DNA of 64,000 bases from Luteimonas rhizosphaerae. Lineage in GTDB: Bacteria > Pseudomonadota > Gammaproteobacteria > Xanthomonadales > Xanthomonadaceae. The DNA lies in the NCBI RefSeq assembly GCF_002849595.1, contig NZ_NRQR01000004.1:1-64000 (forward strand), read 5' to 3'. This document shows, piece by piece, positions 35,631 through 44,379 of the stretch (positions are counted from its first letter, which is position 1; every line of letters begins with the position of its first letter). The notes under the pieces were generated by a model. It searched no databases and had not been told where the DNA came from. It saw only the letters and a list, made by a program, of their open reading frames with translations. The position numbers and the translations under genes were made by a program.

Positions 35631-36525
35631 TGTCGGCGTTGACGTTTCTTGTTCATCCCGATTGGGCTCCAGAGATGGGTCTTTCGGCTGTGGCGTCTGC
35701 TCCGGCGTTGGCTCCTGCTCCTGTTTTTGCTCCTGCTTTGGCAGTTGCCTTTGCCCTTGATCTCGAATCGAGCCGTAGAGCGAGCCGAGCACCGGAGCCT
35801 GACGTGGCCGAAGAGCAGCCCATGTCTGAGCGCAGCGAGTTTGGGCTGCGTGCCGCGTCAGGCGAGGAGCACAGGGGACCGACGCGGCTTCATAGCGTCG
35901 GCTCGCGTCCGGCGAAGGGACCTTTTGGTTCCTTTTGGGTCCATCCAAAAGGGACTCGCACGCGCAGCGGGCGAAAGCCTTGCACTTGCTTGAGCTTCTT
36001 TGCCTGTCGCTTCGCGACTCTGATGTTTCGAGCAGATACCAACAATCAAACGCAGGAGCGAAGATCAAAGACAAGGCTTCCGCGCTGTCGCGCGGCTTAC
36101 TTTTGTCTTGGCAAAAGTAAGCAAAACCGTCTTCGCCGGACGCGATCCGCCGCGATACAGCCGCGGCGGTCCCCTGCGCTTCTCGGACGACGGGGCACGC
36201 AGCCCAAACTCGCTGCGCTCAGACATGGGCTGCTCTTCGACCCCGCCGCCCTGCGATGCTCGGCTCGCTTTACGGCTCGAAAAGATCAACAGCAAGAGCA
36301 AGAGCAAGAGCAAGAGCAAGAGCAAGAGCAAGAGCAAGAGCAAGAGCCTGCGCGGAGTCCTGCACCGTCGGCGAGCCCACTCTCACTGTTGCAGGCCAGA
36401 ATCCCACGCCGCCGGTCGGTAGCTCACACATTCGCGCGATCGCGTCGTACCCGGCGAGCGGCTGCAGCAATGAACCCATTTCACTTCCGCCAGCACGCGC
36501 CACCCCATTCCACCCGAGCCTCGTC
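35631..36525. repeat. Large imperfect inverted-repeat element filling the GH115-uxaC gap
   Basis: This 895-base region contains no credible gene. A perfect 45-base inverted repeat (35810-35854 against 36194-36238) sits inside longer imperfect arms, about 35770-35925 against 36130-36280. The outer ends are GCTCCTG/AGCAAG hexamer tracts. The centre holds two simple hairpins, CCTTTTGG...CCAAAAGG (35931-35952) and CTTACTTTTG...CAAAAGTAAG (36096-36121). Short frames here (for example those reading MSERSEFGLR) are repeat-derived. Similar intergenic elements are familiar from Lysobacter and Luteimonas genomes. Confidence 0.8.
36291..36344. repeat. (AGCAAG)9 tandem hexamer
   Basis: Nine exact copies of AGCAAG run from 36291 to 36344, then AGCCTG. 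A degenerate complementary tract (GCTCCT/GCTTTG units) lies near 35697-35745 at the opposite end of the inverted repeat. Length variation by slippage is likely. Confidence 0.95.
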
Positions 36526-37950
36526 ATGACGCACGCCCCCCACCCCCTCACCCTGCACCCCGACCGCCTGTTCTCGTCGGACACCACCCAGCGCACCATC
36601 GCGCGTCGCCTGCATGCCGAAGTCACCGGGCTGCCGATCGTCAGCCCGCACGGTCACACCGACCCAGCCTGGTTCGCGACCAATGCGCCATTCGCCAACG
36701 CGACCGAGCTGCTGCTGGTGCCGGACCACTACGTCTTCCGCATGCTCTACAGCCAGGGCGTGGACCTCGATGCACTGGGCATCCCGCGTGCCGACGGCTC
36801 GCGCACCGAGGTCGATCCGCGCGAGGCGTGGCGGCTGTTCGCCGGGCACTGGACGCTGTTCCGCGGCACGCCGTCGTCGATGTGGCTGGACCATGTGTTC
36901 CACGATGTCTTCGGCCTGCGCCAGCGACTCTCGGCGTCCACCGCCGATGATTACTACGACACGATCACCACTGCGCTGCAGACACCGGAGTTCCGACCGC
37001 GCGCCCTGTTCGAACGCTTCAACATCGAAGTCATCGCGACCACCGAGTCGCCGCTCGATCCACTCACGCACCACGCGACGATCCGCGAAAGCGGCTGGTC
37101 GGGCCGCGTGGTCACGGCCTATCGTCCCGATCCGGTCATCGATCCGGAGCACGAGCAGTTTCCGGACGCCCTCCGCCGCTTCGGCGAAATCACCGGCGAA
37201 GACGTCCACGCGTGGACCGGCTACCTCCGCGCGCATCGCCAGCGCCGCGCGTTCTTCGCCGCGCATGGCGCCACGTCGACCGACCACGGCCATCCGAGCT
37301 GCGCGACCGCGGACCTGTCAGACGCCGACGCACGCGGCCTGTTCGACACCGTCGTGCGCGGCGCGGCCACGCCGGCCGAAGCCGAGCTGTTCCGCGCGCA
37401 GATGCTGACCGAGATGGCGAAGATGAGCCTCGACGACGGCCTGGTCATGCAGATCCATCCCGGCTGCTTCCGCAACCACAACCGCGAGCTCTTCGCCCGC
37501 TACGGCCGCGACAAGGGCGCCGACATCCCGCTGCGCACCGATTACGTGCACGCGCTCAAGCCGCTGCTCGATCGCGTCGGCAACGCGCCCGGCTTCACCC
37601 TGATCGTGTTCACGCTCGACGAAAGCACCTATGCGCGCGAGCTCGCGCCGTTGGCTGGCCACTATCCCTGCCTGTTCCTCGGCCCGGCGTGGTGGTTCCA
37701 CGATGCGCCGGAGGGCATGTGGCGCTTCCGCGAACAGACCCTCGCCAGCGCCGGTTTCTACAACACCGTCGGCTTCAACGACGACACGCGCGCGTTCCTG
37801 TCGATCCCGGCGCGGCACGACGTCGCGCGCCGGGTGGACTGCGCGTTTCTCGCCAAGCTGGTCGCCGAACACCGCATCGACGAGGACGAGGCCGCCGAGG
37901 TCGCGATCGATCTGGCCTACCGGCTGCCGAAGCGGGCCTACCGGCTCTAG
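36526..37950 (+). CDS. uxaC: Uronate (glucuronate) isomerase UxaC
   Basis: The 474-residue protein starts at ATG 36526. Family signatures: LPIVSPHGHTDPAWFA near the N-terminus, the HxH metal-type motif; FERFNIEVIATTESPLDPL; MSLDDGLVMQIHPGCFRNHN; and GPAWWFHDAPEGMWRFREQ. UxaC converts D-glucuronate to D-fructuronate in the cytoplasm. In this operon it would take glucuronate freed by GH67/GH115; UxuB and ManD, encoded on the opposite strand at 39696-44294, carry out the next steps. Confidence 0.96.
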   Translation: MTHAPHPLTLHPDRLFSSDTTQRTIARRLHAEVTGLPIVSPHGHTDPAWFATNAPFANATELLLVPDHYVFRMLYSQGVDLDALGIPRADGSRTEVDPREAWRLFAGHWTLFRGTPSSMWLDHVFHDVFGLRQRLSASTADDYYDTITTALQTPEFRPRALFERFNIEVIATTESPLDPLTHHATIRESGWSGRVVTAYRPDPVIDPEHEQFPDALRRFGEITGEDVHAWTGYLRAHRQRRAFFAAHGATSTDHGHPSCATADLSDADARGLFDTVVRGAATPAEAELFRAQMLTEMAKMSLDDGLVMQIHPGCFRNHNRELFARYGRDKGADIPLRTDYVHALKPLLDRVGNAPGFTLIVFTLDESTYARELAPLAGHYPCLFLGPAWWFHDAPEGMWRFREQTLASAGFYNTVGFNDDTRAFLSIPARHDVARRVDCAFLAKLVAEHRIDEDEAAEVAIDLAYRLPKRAYRL

Positions 37951-38186
37951 GGCGGCGTCGAGATGGATGTTGACGCGACGACATGCTCCCCGACGACGCA
38001 GCCGCAGTGCGACGTCGGAACCATTCGAGCGCACGCTGTGTGTCGCCGAAGAAACAGGCGTCCGTCGCCCGAAGCTCTGCGCAGCAAGCGCGCTATCGGC
38101 CACCGGACGCTTCCGGCTTCAGACGCTCACGCGCGCGCGCCACGCAGCCGGCGCCGTGACGCACCTTCCGCATCAAGGAGATTCCG

Positions 38187-39398
38187 ATGACCCGACGCAC
38201 CTGCTTCGCATCTGCACTCGCGGCGGCGCTGCTCTGTGGCCTCACCCTGCCGGCGACGGCAGCGCCGCGCGATCCGGCCCCTGCCCCGCAATCCACCAAC
38301 GCGGGCGAAGCGGGATCGACGCTCAAGGAGGCCTACCGCGGCGCCTTCCTGCTCGGCACCGCCGTCAATGACGACATCGTCGCTGGCCGCGATCCGCGCA
38401 GCGAAGCGCTGGTGCCCCGGCATTTCAATGCACTGACCGCCGAGAACGTGATGAAGGCCGAGGTGCTGCATCCGCAACCCGGCGTCTGGGATTTCGGGCC
38501 GGCCGATGCGTTCGTCGCCTATGGCGAGCGCCACGGCATGTACCTGATCGGCCACACCCTGGTGTGGCACAACCAGACGCCGGCGTGGTTCTTCGAAGCC
38601 GACGACGGCACGCCTGCCGGGCCCGAGGTGATGACCGAGCGCCTGCGCGACTACATCGAAGTGGTCGCAGGCCGCTACGCCGGTCGCGTCGATGCCTGGG
38701 ACGTGGTCAACGAAATCATCGGTGAAGACGGCGAATACCGTGACACCGTCTGGACGCGCGCCTTCGGCGGCGACGGTGACGCGGTGGTGCGCCTGGCGTT
38801 CGAGGCCGCCAGCCGGCATGCGCCCGACACCGCGCTGTACTACAACGACTTCAACGCCTGGCGGCCGGAGAAGCGTGCCGGCATCGTGCGCATGGTGCGC
38901 ATGCTGCAGGACGCCGGCATCCGCATCGACGCCATCGGCATGCAGGGCCACTGGGGCCTGAACTATCCGTCGCTCGACGACATCGAAGCCTCGATCGACG
39001 CCTATGCCGCGCTCGGGGTCAAGGTGATGATCACCGAACTGGACGTCGACGCGCTGCCGCTGACCCGCGAAGGCCAGATCATCGGAACCGGCATGCTGCA
39101 CCCGCAGTTCCAGCTGCCCGAGTTCAAGCGCTATCTCGATCCCTACCGCGACGGGCTGCCGGCCGACGTGCAGCAGCAGTTGGCCGATCGTTACGCCGAG
39201 CTGTTCCGCCTGTTCCACCGCAAGCGCGACGTCATCGACCGCGTCAGCGTCTGGGGCGTCGAGGACGGCATGTCGTGGAAGAACGACTATCCGATTCCGA
39301 ACCGGACCAACTACACCCTGCTGTTCGATCGCGAGCGCCAGCCGAAGCCGGCGCTGGAGGCGGTGCTGGCGGTACCGGGTGAGGCGGTGTCGCGCTGA
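38187..39398 (+). CDS. Secreted GH10 endo-beta-1,4-xylanase
   Basis: The 403-residue protein begins with a Sec signal (MTRRTCFASALAAALLCGLT, cleavage near ATA-AP). Full GH10 signatures are present: FNALTAENVMKAEVLHPQPG, HTLVWHNQTPAWF, acid/base Glu176 in DVVNEIIGE, and nucleophile Glu284 in VMITELDVDALP. The length fits a single catalytic domain. It should cut the xylan backbone outside the cytoplasm. It is the last plus-strand gene of the operon, 236 bases after uxaC, in a gap where I see nothing else. Confidence 0.95.
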   Translation: MTRRTCFASALAAALLCGLTLPATAAPRDPAPAPQSTNAGEAGSTLKEAYRGAFLLGTAVNDDIVAGRDPRSEALVPRHFNALTAENVMKAEVLHPQPGVWDFGPADAFVAYGERHGMYLIGHTLVWHNQTPAWFFEADDGTPAGPEVMTERLRDYIEVVAGRYAGRVDAWDVVNEIIGEDGEYRDTVWTRAFGGDGDAVVRLAFEAASRHAPDTALYYNDFNAWRPEKRAGIVRMVRMLQDAGIRIDAIGMQGHWGLNYPSLDDIEASIDAYAALGVKVMITELDVDALPLTREGQIIGTGMLHPQFQLPEFKRYLDPYRDGLPADVQQQLADRYAELFRLFHRKRDVIDRVSVWGVEDGMSWKNDYPIPNRTNYTLLFDRERQPKPALEAVLAVPGEAVSR

Positions 39399-39544
39399 AG
39401 CGGTCATGCGCGAGCAGGAACCGCACCGCAAGGGAGCAGACCCGCGCGCGCGGCTTATGGCTCTTCGCTCGTTCGCGAGCATGCGCTGTGCCACTCGTAT
39501 TGGCTGCTGCCGACGGCCCTCTGGCCAACCACGCCAAAGCAATG

Positions 39545-39598
39545 CCGTCATTCCCGCGGCTCTCAACAGCCGAACGGCTGGTCAGGCGGGAATGACGG
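39545..39598. terminator. Nested hairpin between convergent xylanase and uxuB
   Basis: The outer arms CCGTCATTCCCGC and GCGGGAATGACGG (39545-39557 and 39586-39598) enclose a second palindrome CAGCCGAACGGCTG (39567-39580). It lies in the 297-base gap between two convergent genes and probably acts as a bidirectional terminator. The outer arms resemble the dispersed CGTCATTCCCGC repeats of many proteobacteria. Confidence 0.65.
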
Positions 39599-39695
39599 AA
39601 CAAGTATCTAGCAGCGGCTAGCGCCATGGCGCCGGTGACTCGCTACCACTCGACGCGATCCGCATACGCAAACGCACACACAGGGCTCTCGCGCA

Positions 39696-41159
39696 TTAGG
39701 CCGCGGCGAGCGCCCTTGCCACGTCGGCCGGCGTCGCATCCCCGAGTGCGGCATAGGCACGCACGAGCGCATCGACGATCCGCGCGTCATCGACCACCGC
39801 GTCGAACACTGGGTCCAACGCCAGGATCGTGGCCACGTCCCGGCGCATGTCGCCGATCATCGTGGCGCCGACCGAAGCCAGCCTGTCCGCCATCGGATCA
39901 TCCAGCGCGACACCGGCCTGCGCCTGGCGCCGCACGAAGTGCATCCATGCGGCGACCGGCAGGCACAGCCTGTCGATGGATCGACCCGTTGCGCGGGCAT
40001 CGGCGATCGTGCCGAGCAGGCGCACGGGAATCTTCTGCGAACCATCCCAGGCGATCTGGCCCAGCCGATGGCGGATCTCGGGATTGCGGAACCGGGCGAG
40101 GATCGCGTCGATGTAGGCCTGGGCGTCGAAGCCGTCCATCGGCTCGAGCGTCGGTGCGATGTCCTCGCGCATCAGGCGCTCCACGAATGCGGAGAGCGCC
40201 GGGTGGCGCATCGCGTCGCTGACCGTTTCCAGTTCCAGCAGCAGGCCGAGATACGCCAGCGTGCTGTGCGGCCCGTTGAGCAGACGCAGCTTGGCGCGGT
40301 CCCAGCCGGCGATGTCGCTGCTGAGGATCACGCCGGCGCGTTCCAGCGGCGGCCGGCCGTTGCAGAACGCATCCTCGACCACCCACTGCGTGTAGGGCTC
40401 ACGCTGCACAGGCCAGGCATCGTGCAGGCCGAGCGCGGCGTCGACGTCGGCGCGCAGCGCGTCGTCGGTGGCCGGAGTGATGCTGTCGACCATCGAGCGC
40501 GGGAACGTCGCGTGCGTCTCGATCCAGTCTGCGAGCCCGGCATCGAACCGGCGTGCGTACTGCAGCACCGCGCGCCGCAGGCGCCCACCGTTGTCGGCGA
40601 GGTTGTCGCAGCTCAGCACCGTGTACGCGGACAGGCCGTGCGCCCGCCGCAGGGCGAGCCCGGCGACGACGACGCCGATCGCGCTCGACGGCGCTTCCGG
40701 CGTCGCGAGATCACGGACGATATCGGGATGCGCGAGATCGACGCCGTCGGCCGACAGGCAGTAGCCCTTCTCGGTCACCGTCAGCATCACCAGGCGCACA
40801 TCCGGATGCGCCAGCCGTGCGAGCACCGCATCGCGTTCGTCGGTCGCGCACAGCACCTCGCGCAAGGCGCCGATCACGCGCAGCGTCGGTCCGCCGTCGC
40901 GCAGCGCCAGCGTGTACAACCCGTCCTGCGGGCGCAGCGCGTCGCGCACGTCGGGACTGCGCAGCGACACGCCACAGATCGCCCAGTCCGGGTCCTCGGC
41001 CAGCAGATCGTCGATATAGACCGCCTGGTGCGCGCGATGGAACGCACCGACACCCAGATGGACGATGCCGATACGTGTGTCAGCGCGATCGAAGGCCGGC
41101 CGCACCACTGTCGGCGGCAGCGTGGCGAGCGTGTCGTCCGACAGACGCGGCAGGTTCAT
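39696..41159 (-). CDS. uxuB: Fructuronate reductase / mannitol dehydrogenase family
   Basis: The 487-residue protein has the long-chain polyol dehydrogenase pattern: GIVHLGVGAFHRAHQAVYID (Rossmann start), LVMLTVTEKGYCL, FPRSMVDSITPATDD, and RAKLRLLNGPHSTLAYLG carrying the catalytic Lys-Asn region. In this pathway UxuB reduces D-fructuronate to D-mannonate with NADH. The start overlaps the GH43 stop (ATGA), and the operon also has ManD, so UxuB is preferred over mannitol dehydrogenase. It is the last gene of the GH67 operon. Confidence 0.92.
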   Translation of the reverse strand: MNLPRLSDDTLATLPPTVVRPAFDRADTRIGIVHLGVGAFHRAHQAVYIDDLLAEDPDWAICGVSLRSPDVRDALRPQDGLYTLALRDGGPTLRVIGALREVLCATDERDAVLARLAHPDVRLVMLTVTEKGYCLSADGVDLAHPDIVRDLATPEAPSSAIGVVVAGLALRRAHGLSAYTVLSCDNLADNGGRLRRAVLQYARRFDAGLADWIETHATFPRSMVDSITPATDDALRADVDAALGLHDAWPVQREPYTQWVVEDAFCNGRPPLERAGVILSSDIAGWDRAKLRLLNGPHSTLAYLGLLLELETVSDAMRHPALSAFVERLMREDIAPTLEPMDGFDAQAYIDAILARFRNPEIRHRLGQIAWDGSQKIPVRLLGTIADARATGRSIDRLCLPVAAWMHFVRRQAQAGVALDDPMADRLASVGATMIGDMRRDVATILALDPVFDAVVDDARIVDALVRAYAALGDATPADVARALAAA

Positions 41160-43015
41160 CGTTCGTCGCGCGCGTACGGGCCCAGGGTCACGCCGACGAA
41201 ACCACCGGCGTCGTCGGTGCTGAGCATGGTCGCATCCGCCCCTTCCAGCAGCGGCTGCCAGTCGCCGTCGTCGGCCGCGAACGCGAACGCGATCTCGCCC
41301 TCGTCGCCCGCGATCCGCAGGCGCAGCGCGTCCGCCGCAGGCACCGTGCGCGTGGCGAGCACTTCGACAGGCGCGCCCTCGCCCTTGGCGCGCTCGACGA
41401 ACAGTTGCAGCGCGTCATCGGCGTCGCGGCGTACACCGACGACGTACCAGTGGTTGCCGCTCTGGAACGCCGCGAGGCCCGCGGCGACGCCTTGCGCCGG
41501 CGGCGCGAGCGCGGTGCTCGCTTCGAACACCAGGTGCTGCTGGCGGCGGCCGATGAAGGATGGATTGCCCAGCGTGTCGAGGCCCTCGCGCAGCGGATGG
41601 ATCGCCAGCTGGCCGGGGTGCGAGGCCAGATCCGTCCAGTCGCGCTTGGGCACGCGAACGTACATCCATTCGCGCTCCAGCGCCGGCGCATCGAACTCGT
41701 CGCGCCGGGTGAAGTTGCCCGACATCGGTGCCTGGTCGGCGGGGCGCGCCATCCACGACGGCGCCGGCAACGTGTACGGAATCGTCTCGCCCAGCGGCAG
41801 GATCGTCGGCCAGCCGTCTTTCCAGGTCACCGGCAGCAGGAAGGTCTCGCGGCCGGTGTTGTACTGGCGCACGTCGTAGTTGCGGCTGGCCAGGAACACC
41901 GCCCACCAGCTGCCGTCCGGGCCTTCGACCATGTCGACATGGCCGGCATTGGTGATGGGCAGGTCGCGGTCAGGCGGCAGGTCGCGCTGGGTCAGGATCG
42001 GATTGTGTTCGTAGGGGATATACGGCCCCCAGACATCGCGGCTGCGCAGCACCACCTGCGAATGCTGGGGCCCGGTGCCGCCTTCCGCATTCGACAGCAC
42101 GTACCAGCCGTCGACCTTGTAGATGTGCGGGCCCTCGATCCAGATCGGGTTGTCTTCCGGCTTCACGCCCCCGTCGATCAGCACCTTGCGCGGGCCGAAG
42201 GGCTTGAGCGTGTCGATGTCGATCGCCTGCAGCCAGATCGCGCGGTGGCCGTCGTAGCGCACCGGCACCTCGGGCTCATCGTTGTTGAGGATGTAGGCGC
42301 GACCATCGTCGTCGAAGAACAGCGAGGGGTCGATGCCGCCGATGCCCGGCAGCCACACCGGATCCGACCAAGGCCCGGCAGGATCGGTCGCGGTGACGAT
42401 GAAGTTGCCGCCGGCATCGACCGAGGTGTTGACCACGTAGAACGTGCCGTTGCGGTATTCGATGGTCGGCGCGAACACGCCGCGCGACAGGCCCAAGCCG
42501 TCGAAATCCAGCTGGCCGGGGCGATGGATCGCGCTGCCCACCTGCGTCCAGTGCACCAGGTCCTCGCTCTCGAACACCGGGATACCCGGGAAGTAAGTGA
42601 ACGTGGAATGGACCATGTAGAACTTGCCGCGCGCGGCGACGATGCTCGGATCGGAATGGAAGCCCGCGAGGATCGGATTGCGGAAATGCCCCTCGGGCAG
42701 CGGTGTCTCGAACGCGCGGTCGCGGCCGGTGTACTCGAACCAGTCGAAGAGCACGGGTGCGGCAGTGGCGGGCGCTTCGACGGCGGCGGTGGACGCGTTC
42801 GTCTGCGCGAACGCATTTCCGCCCCCCATCGCCGACAGTGCCGCGAGCGCAGTCGCCAGGAGCGCGTTCACACGCGCGCGTGGTACGTGTGGCGTTCGAC
42901 AGTCGAGCGTGCGGTGAGACCCGACGCGTTCGTTGCAGACAAGCTCCGCGGAGTCATCGGACCCCACACCACCGGCCCACATCGCCCAGGCCGCGCCCCT
43001 TGTCGATCGCTTCAT
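41156..43015 (-). CDS. Exported GH43 beta-xylosidase/arabinofuranosidase
   Basis: The GH43 body is clear: ILAGFHSDPSIVAARGKFYM (base Asp), GIDPSLFFDDDGRAYI (pKa Asp), NPIWIEGPHIYKVDGWYV (acid Glu), with a C-terminal beta-sandwich domain from about residue 390. ATG 43015 is preferred because GGAGGAG precedes it. The first 70 residues are odd: a Sec-like core (VNALLATALAALSAMGGGNAFA) comes only after about 50 hydrophilic residues. Either an in-frame GTG just before that core is the true start or the leader is damaged. It should hydrolyse xylo-oligosaccharides in the periplasm. The gap to manD is 19 bases. Confidence 0.88.
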   Translation of the reverse strand: MKRSTRGAAWAMWAGGVGSDDSAELVCNERVGSHRTLDCRTPHVPRARVNALLATALAALSAMGGGNAFAQTNASTAAVEAPATAAPVLFDWFEYTGRDRAFETPLPEGHFRNPILAGFHSDPSIVAARGKFYMVHSTFTYFPGIPVFESEDLVHWTQVGSAIHRPGQLDFDGLGLSRGVFAPTIEYRNGTFYVVNTSVDAGGNFIVTATDPAGPWSDPVWLPGIGGIDPSLFFDDDGRAYILNNDEPEVPVRYDGHRAIWLQAIDIDTLKPFGPRKVLIDGGVKPEDNPIWIEGPHIYKVDGWYVLSNAEGGTGPQHSQVVLRSRDVWGPYIPYEHNPILTQRDLPPDRDLPITNAGHVDMVEGPDGSWWAVFLASRNYDVRQYNTGRETFLLPVTWKDGWPTILPLGETIPYTLPAPSWMARPADQAPMSGNFTRRDEFDAPALEREWMYVRVPKRDWTDLASHPGQLAIHPLREGLDTLGNPSFIGRRQQHLVFEASTALAPPAQGVAAGLAAFQSGNHWYVVGVRRDADDALQLFVERAKGEGAPVEVLATRTVPAADALRLRIAGDEGEIAFAFAADDGDWQPLLEGADATMLSTDDAGGFVGVTLGPYARDER

Positions 43016-43034
43016 TCCGGTCTCCTCCATGTCG

Positions 43035-44294
43035 CTACCAGTCCCACATCGCGCCGTCTTCGAGACGGGCGATCGGCAGCTGTTTCGGGTTGTAGGGATA
43101 TTTCGCCGCCAGGGATTCGTCGATCTCCACACCGTGGCCCGGCGTGTCGCCGACATGCAGCCGGCCGTCGCGGAACACGTAGTCGTGCGGAAACACCGCG
43201 TTCGCCTCGTCGCTATGGAACATGTATTCCTGGATGCCGAAGTTCGGCACCCAGGTGTCGACATGCAGCGCCGCGCCCATCGTCACCGGCGACAGATCGG
43301 TGGCGCCGTGGAAGCCGGTGCGCACCTGGTGCAGCCCGGCGAAATCCGCGAGCCGGCGGATGTGGGTGATGCCGCCGCCGTGCACGATGGTGGTGCGGAT
43401 GTAGTCGATCAGCTGCTGCTCGATCAGGTGCTTGCAGTCCCAGATCGAGTTGAACACCTCGCCCACCGCCAGCGGGGTCACCGTGTGCTGGCGGATGATC
43501 TCGAACGACCGCTGGTTCTCGGCGGGCGTCGCGTCCTCCATCCAGAACAGCCGGTAGGGCTCGAGCTCGCGGCCGAGCCGCGCGGCTTCGATCGGGGTGA
43601 GCCGGTGGTGCACGTCGTGCAGCAGTTCGACGGTGGTGCCGTGGTCGGCGCGCACGCGCTCGAACAGTGCCGGCACCGTCTCCAGATACCGCGGCGTGTT
43701 CCATTCGGTCTCGGCCGGCAGTTCGCTTTCGGCCGGCTCGTAGGGCTTGCCGCCCGATGAGATGCCGTAGGCCTTCTTGACGCCCGGCACGCCGCATTGC
43801 GCGCGCACCGCGAGGAAGCCCTTGTCGATGTAGGCGCCCACCGCGTCGCTGGCCTCGGCGATATCACGCCCGTTGGCGTGCGCGTAGACCAACGCACCCT
43901 CGCGCGAGCGGCCACCGAGCAGCTGGTACAGCGGCAGGCCGGCCATCTTGCCGAGGATGTCCCACAGCGCAACGTCGACCGCGGCGATCGCGGTCATCGT
44001 CACCGGTCCGCGGCGCCAGTACGCGCCGCGGTAGAGGAATTGCCACAGGTCTTCGATACGACCGGCATCGCGCCCGATCAGGTTCGGCACCACGTGGTCC
44101 TGCAGGTACGACGCCACGGCGAGCTCGCGGCCGTTGAGGGTCGCGTCCCCCAGCCCGGTGACGCCCGAGCGGGTGACGATCTTCAGGGTCACGAAGTTGC
44201 GGCCGGGACAGGTGACGATGACCCGCGCTTCGACGATCTCGCGGTCGCGGTTCGAGCTGTAGGGGCTTGATTCGTGGGGACTGGAGGTCGACAT
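43035..44294 (-). CDS. manD: D-mannonate dehydratase ManD (enolase superfamily)
   Basis: The 419-residue protein starts at ATG 44294 behind GGGAGCC. It is an enolase-superfamily dehydratase: [20 protein letters not shown] at the N-terminus, [20 protein letters not shown] in the capping region, [11 protein letters not shown] with metal ligand Asp, and [20 protein letters not shown]. ManD converts D-mannonate to 2-keto-3-deoxygluconate, completing the UxaC-UxuB-ManD route. It substitutes for UxuA, which is not seen here. A start seven codons upstream (ATG 44315) has a poorer ribosome site. Confidence 0.94.
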   Translation of the reverse strand: MSTSSPHESSPYSSNRDREIVEARVIVTCPGRNFVTLKIVTRSGVTGLGDATLNGRELAVASYLQDHVVPNLIGRDAGRIEDLWQFLYRGAYWRRGPVTMTAIAAVDVALWDILGKMAGLPLYQLLGGRSREGALVYAHANGRDIAEASDAVGAYIDKGFLAVRAQCGVPGVKKAYGISSGGKPYEPAESELPAETEWNTPRYLETVPALFERVRADHGTTVELLHDVHHRLTPIEAARLGRELEPYRLFWMEDATPAENQRSFEIIRQHTVTPLAVGEVFNSIWDCKHLIEQQLIDYIRTTIVHGGGITHIRRLADFAGLHQVRTGFHGATDLSPVTMGAALHVDTWVPNFGIQEYMFHSDEANAVFPHDYVFRDGRLHVGDTPGHGVEIDESLAAKYPYNPKQLPIARLEDGAMWDW

Positions 44295-44379
44295 CGTGGC
44301 TCCCGGAACAGTCATTCGGATGGTGTGGATCGGGTCCTGCAGTGCCGCGCGCACGGGCGACGCGACGCGATGATTCCGG

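Noticed and set aside
36291..36344. Possible CRISPR-like periodic array.
   Set aside because: Units are contiguous hexamers without spacers, so it is a simple tandem repeat.
35531..36529. A 332-codon frame covering the GH115-uxaC gap, and several shorter ones.
   Set aside because: They translate the inverted repeat and hexamer array (EQEQEQ or MLLLLL runs) and have no domain or ribosome site.
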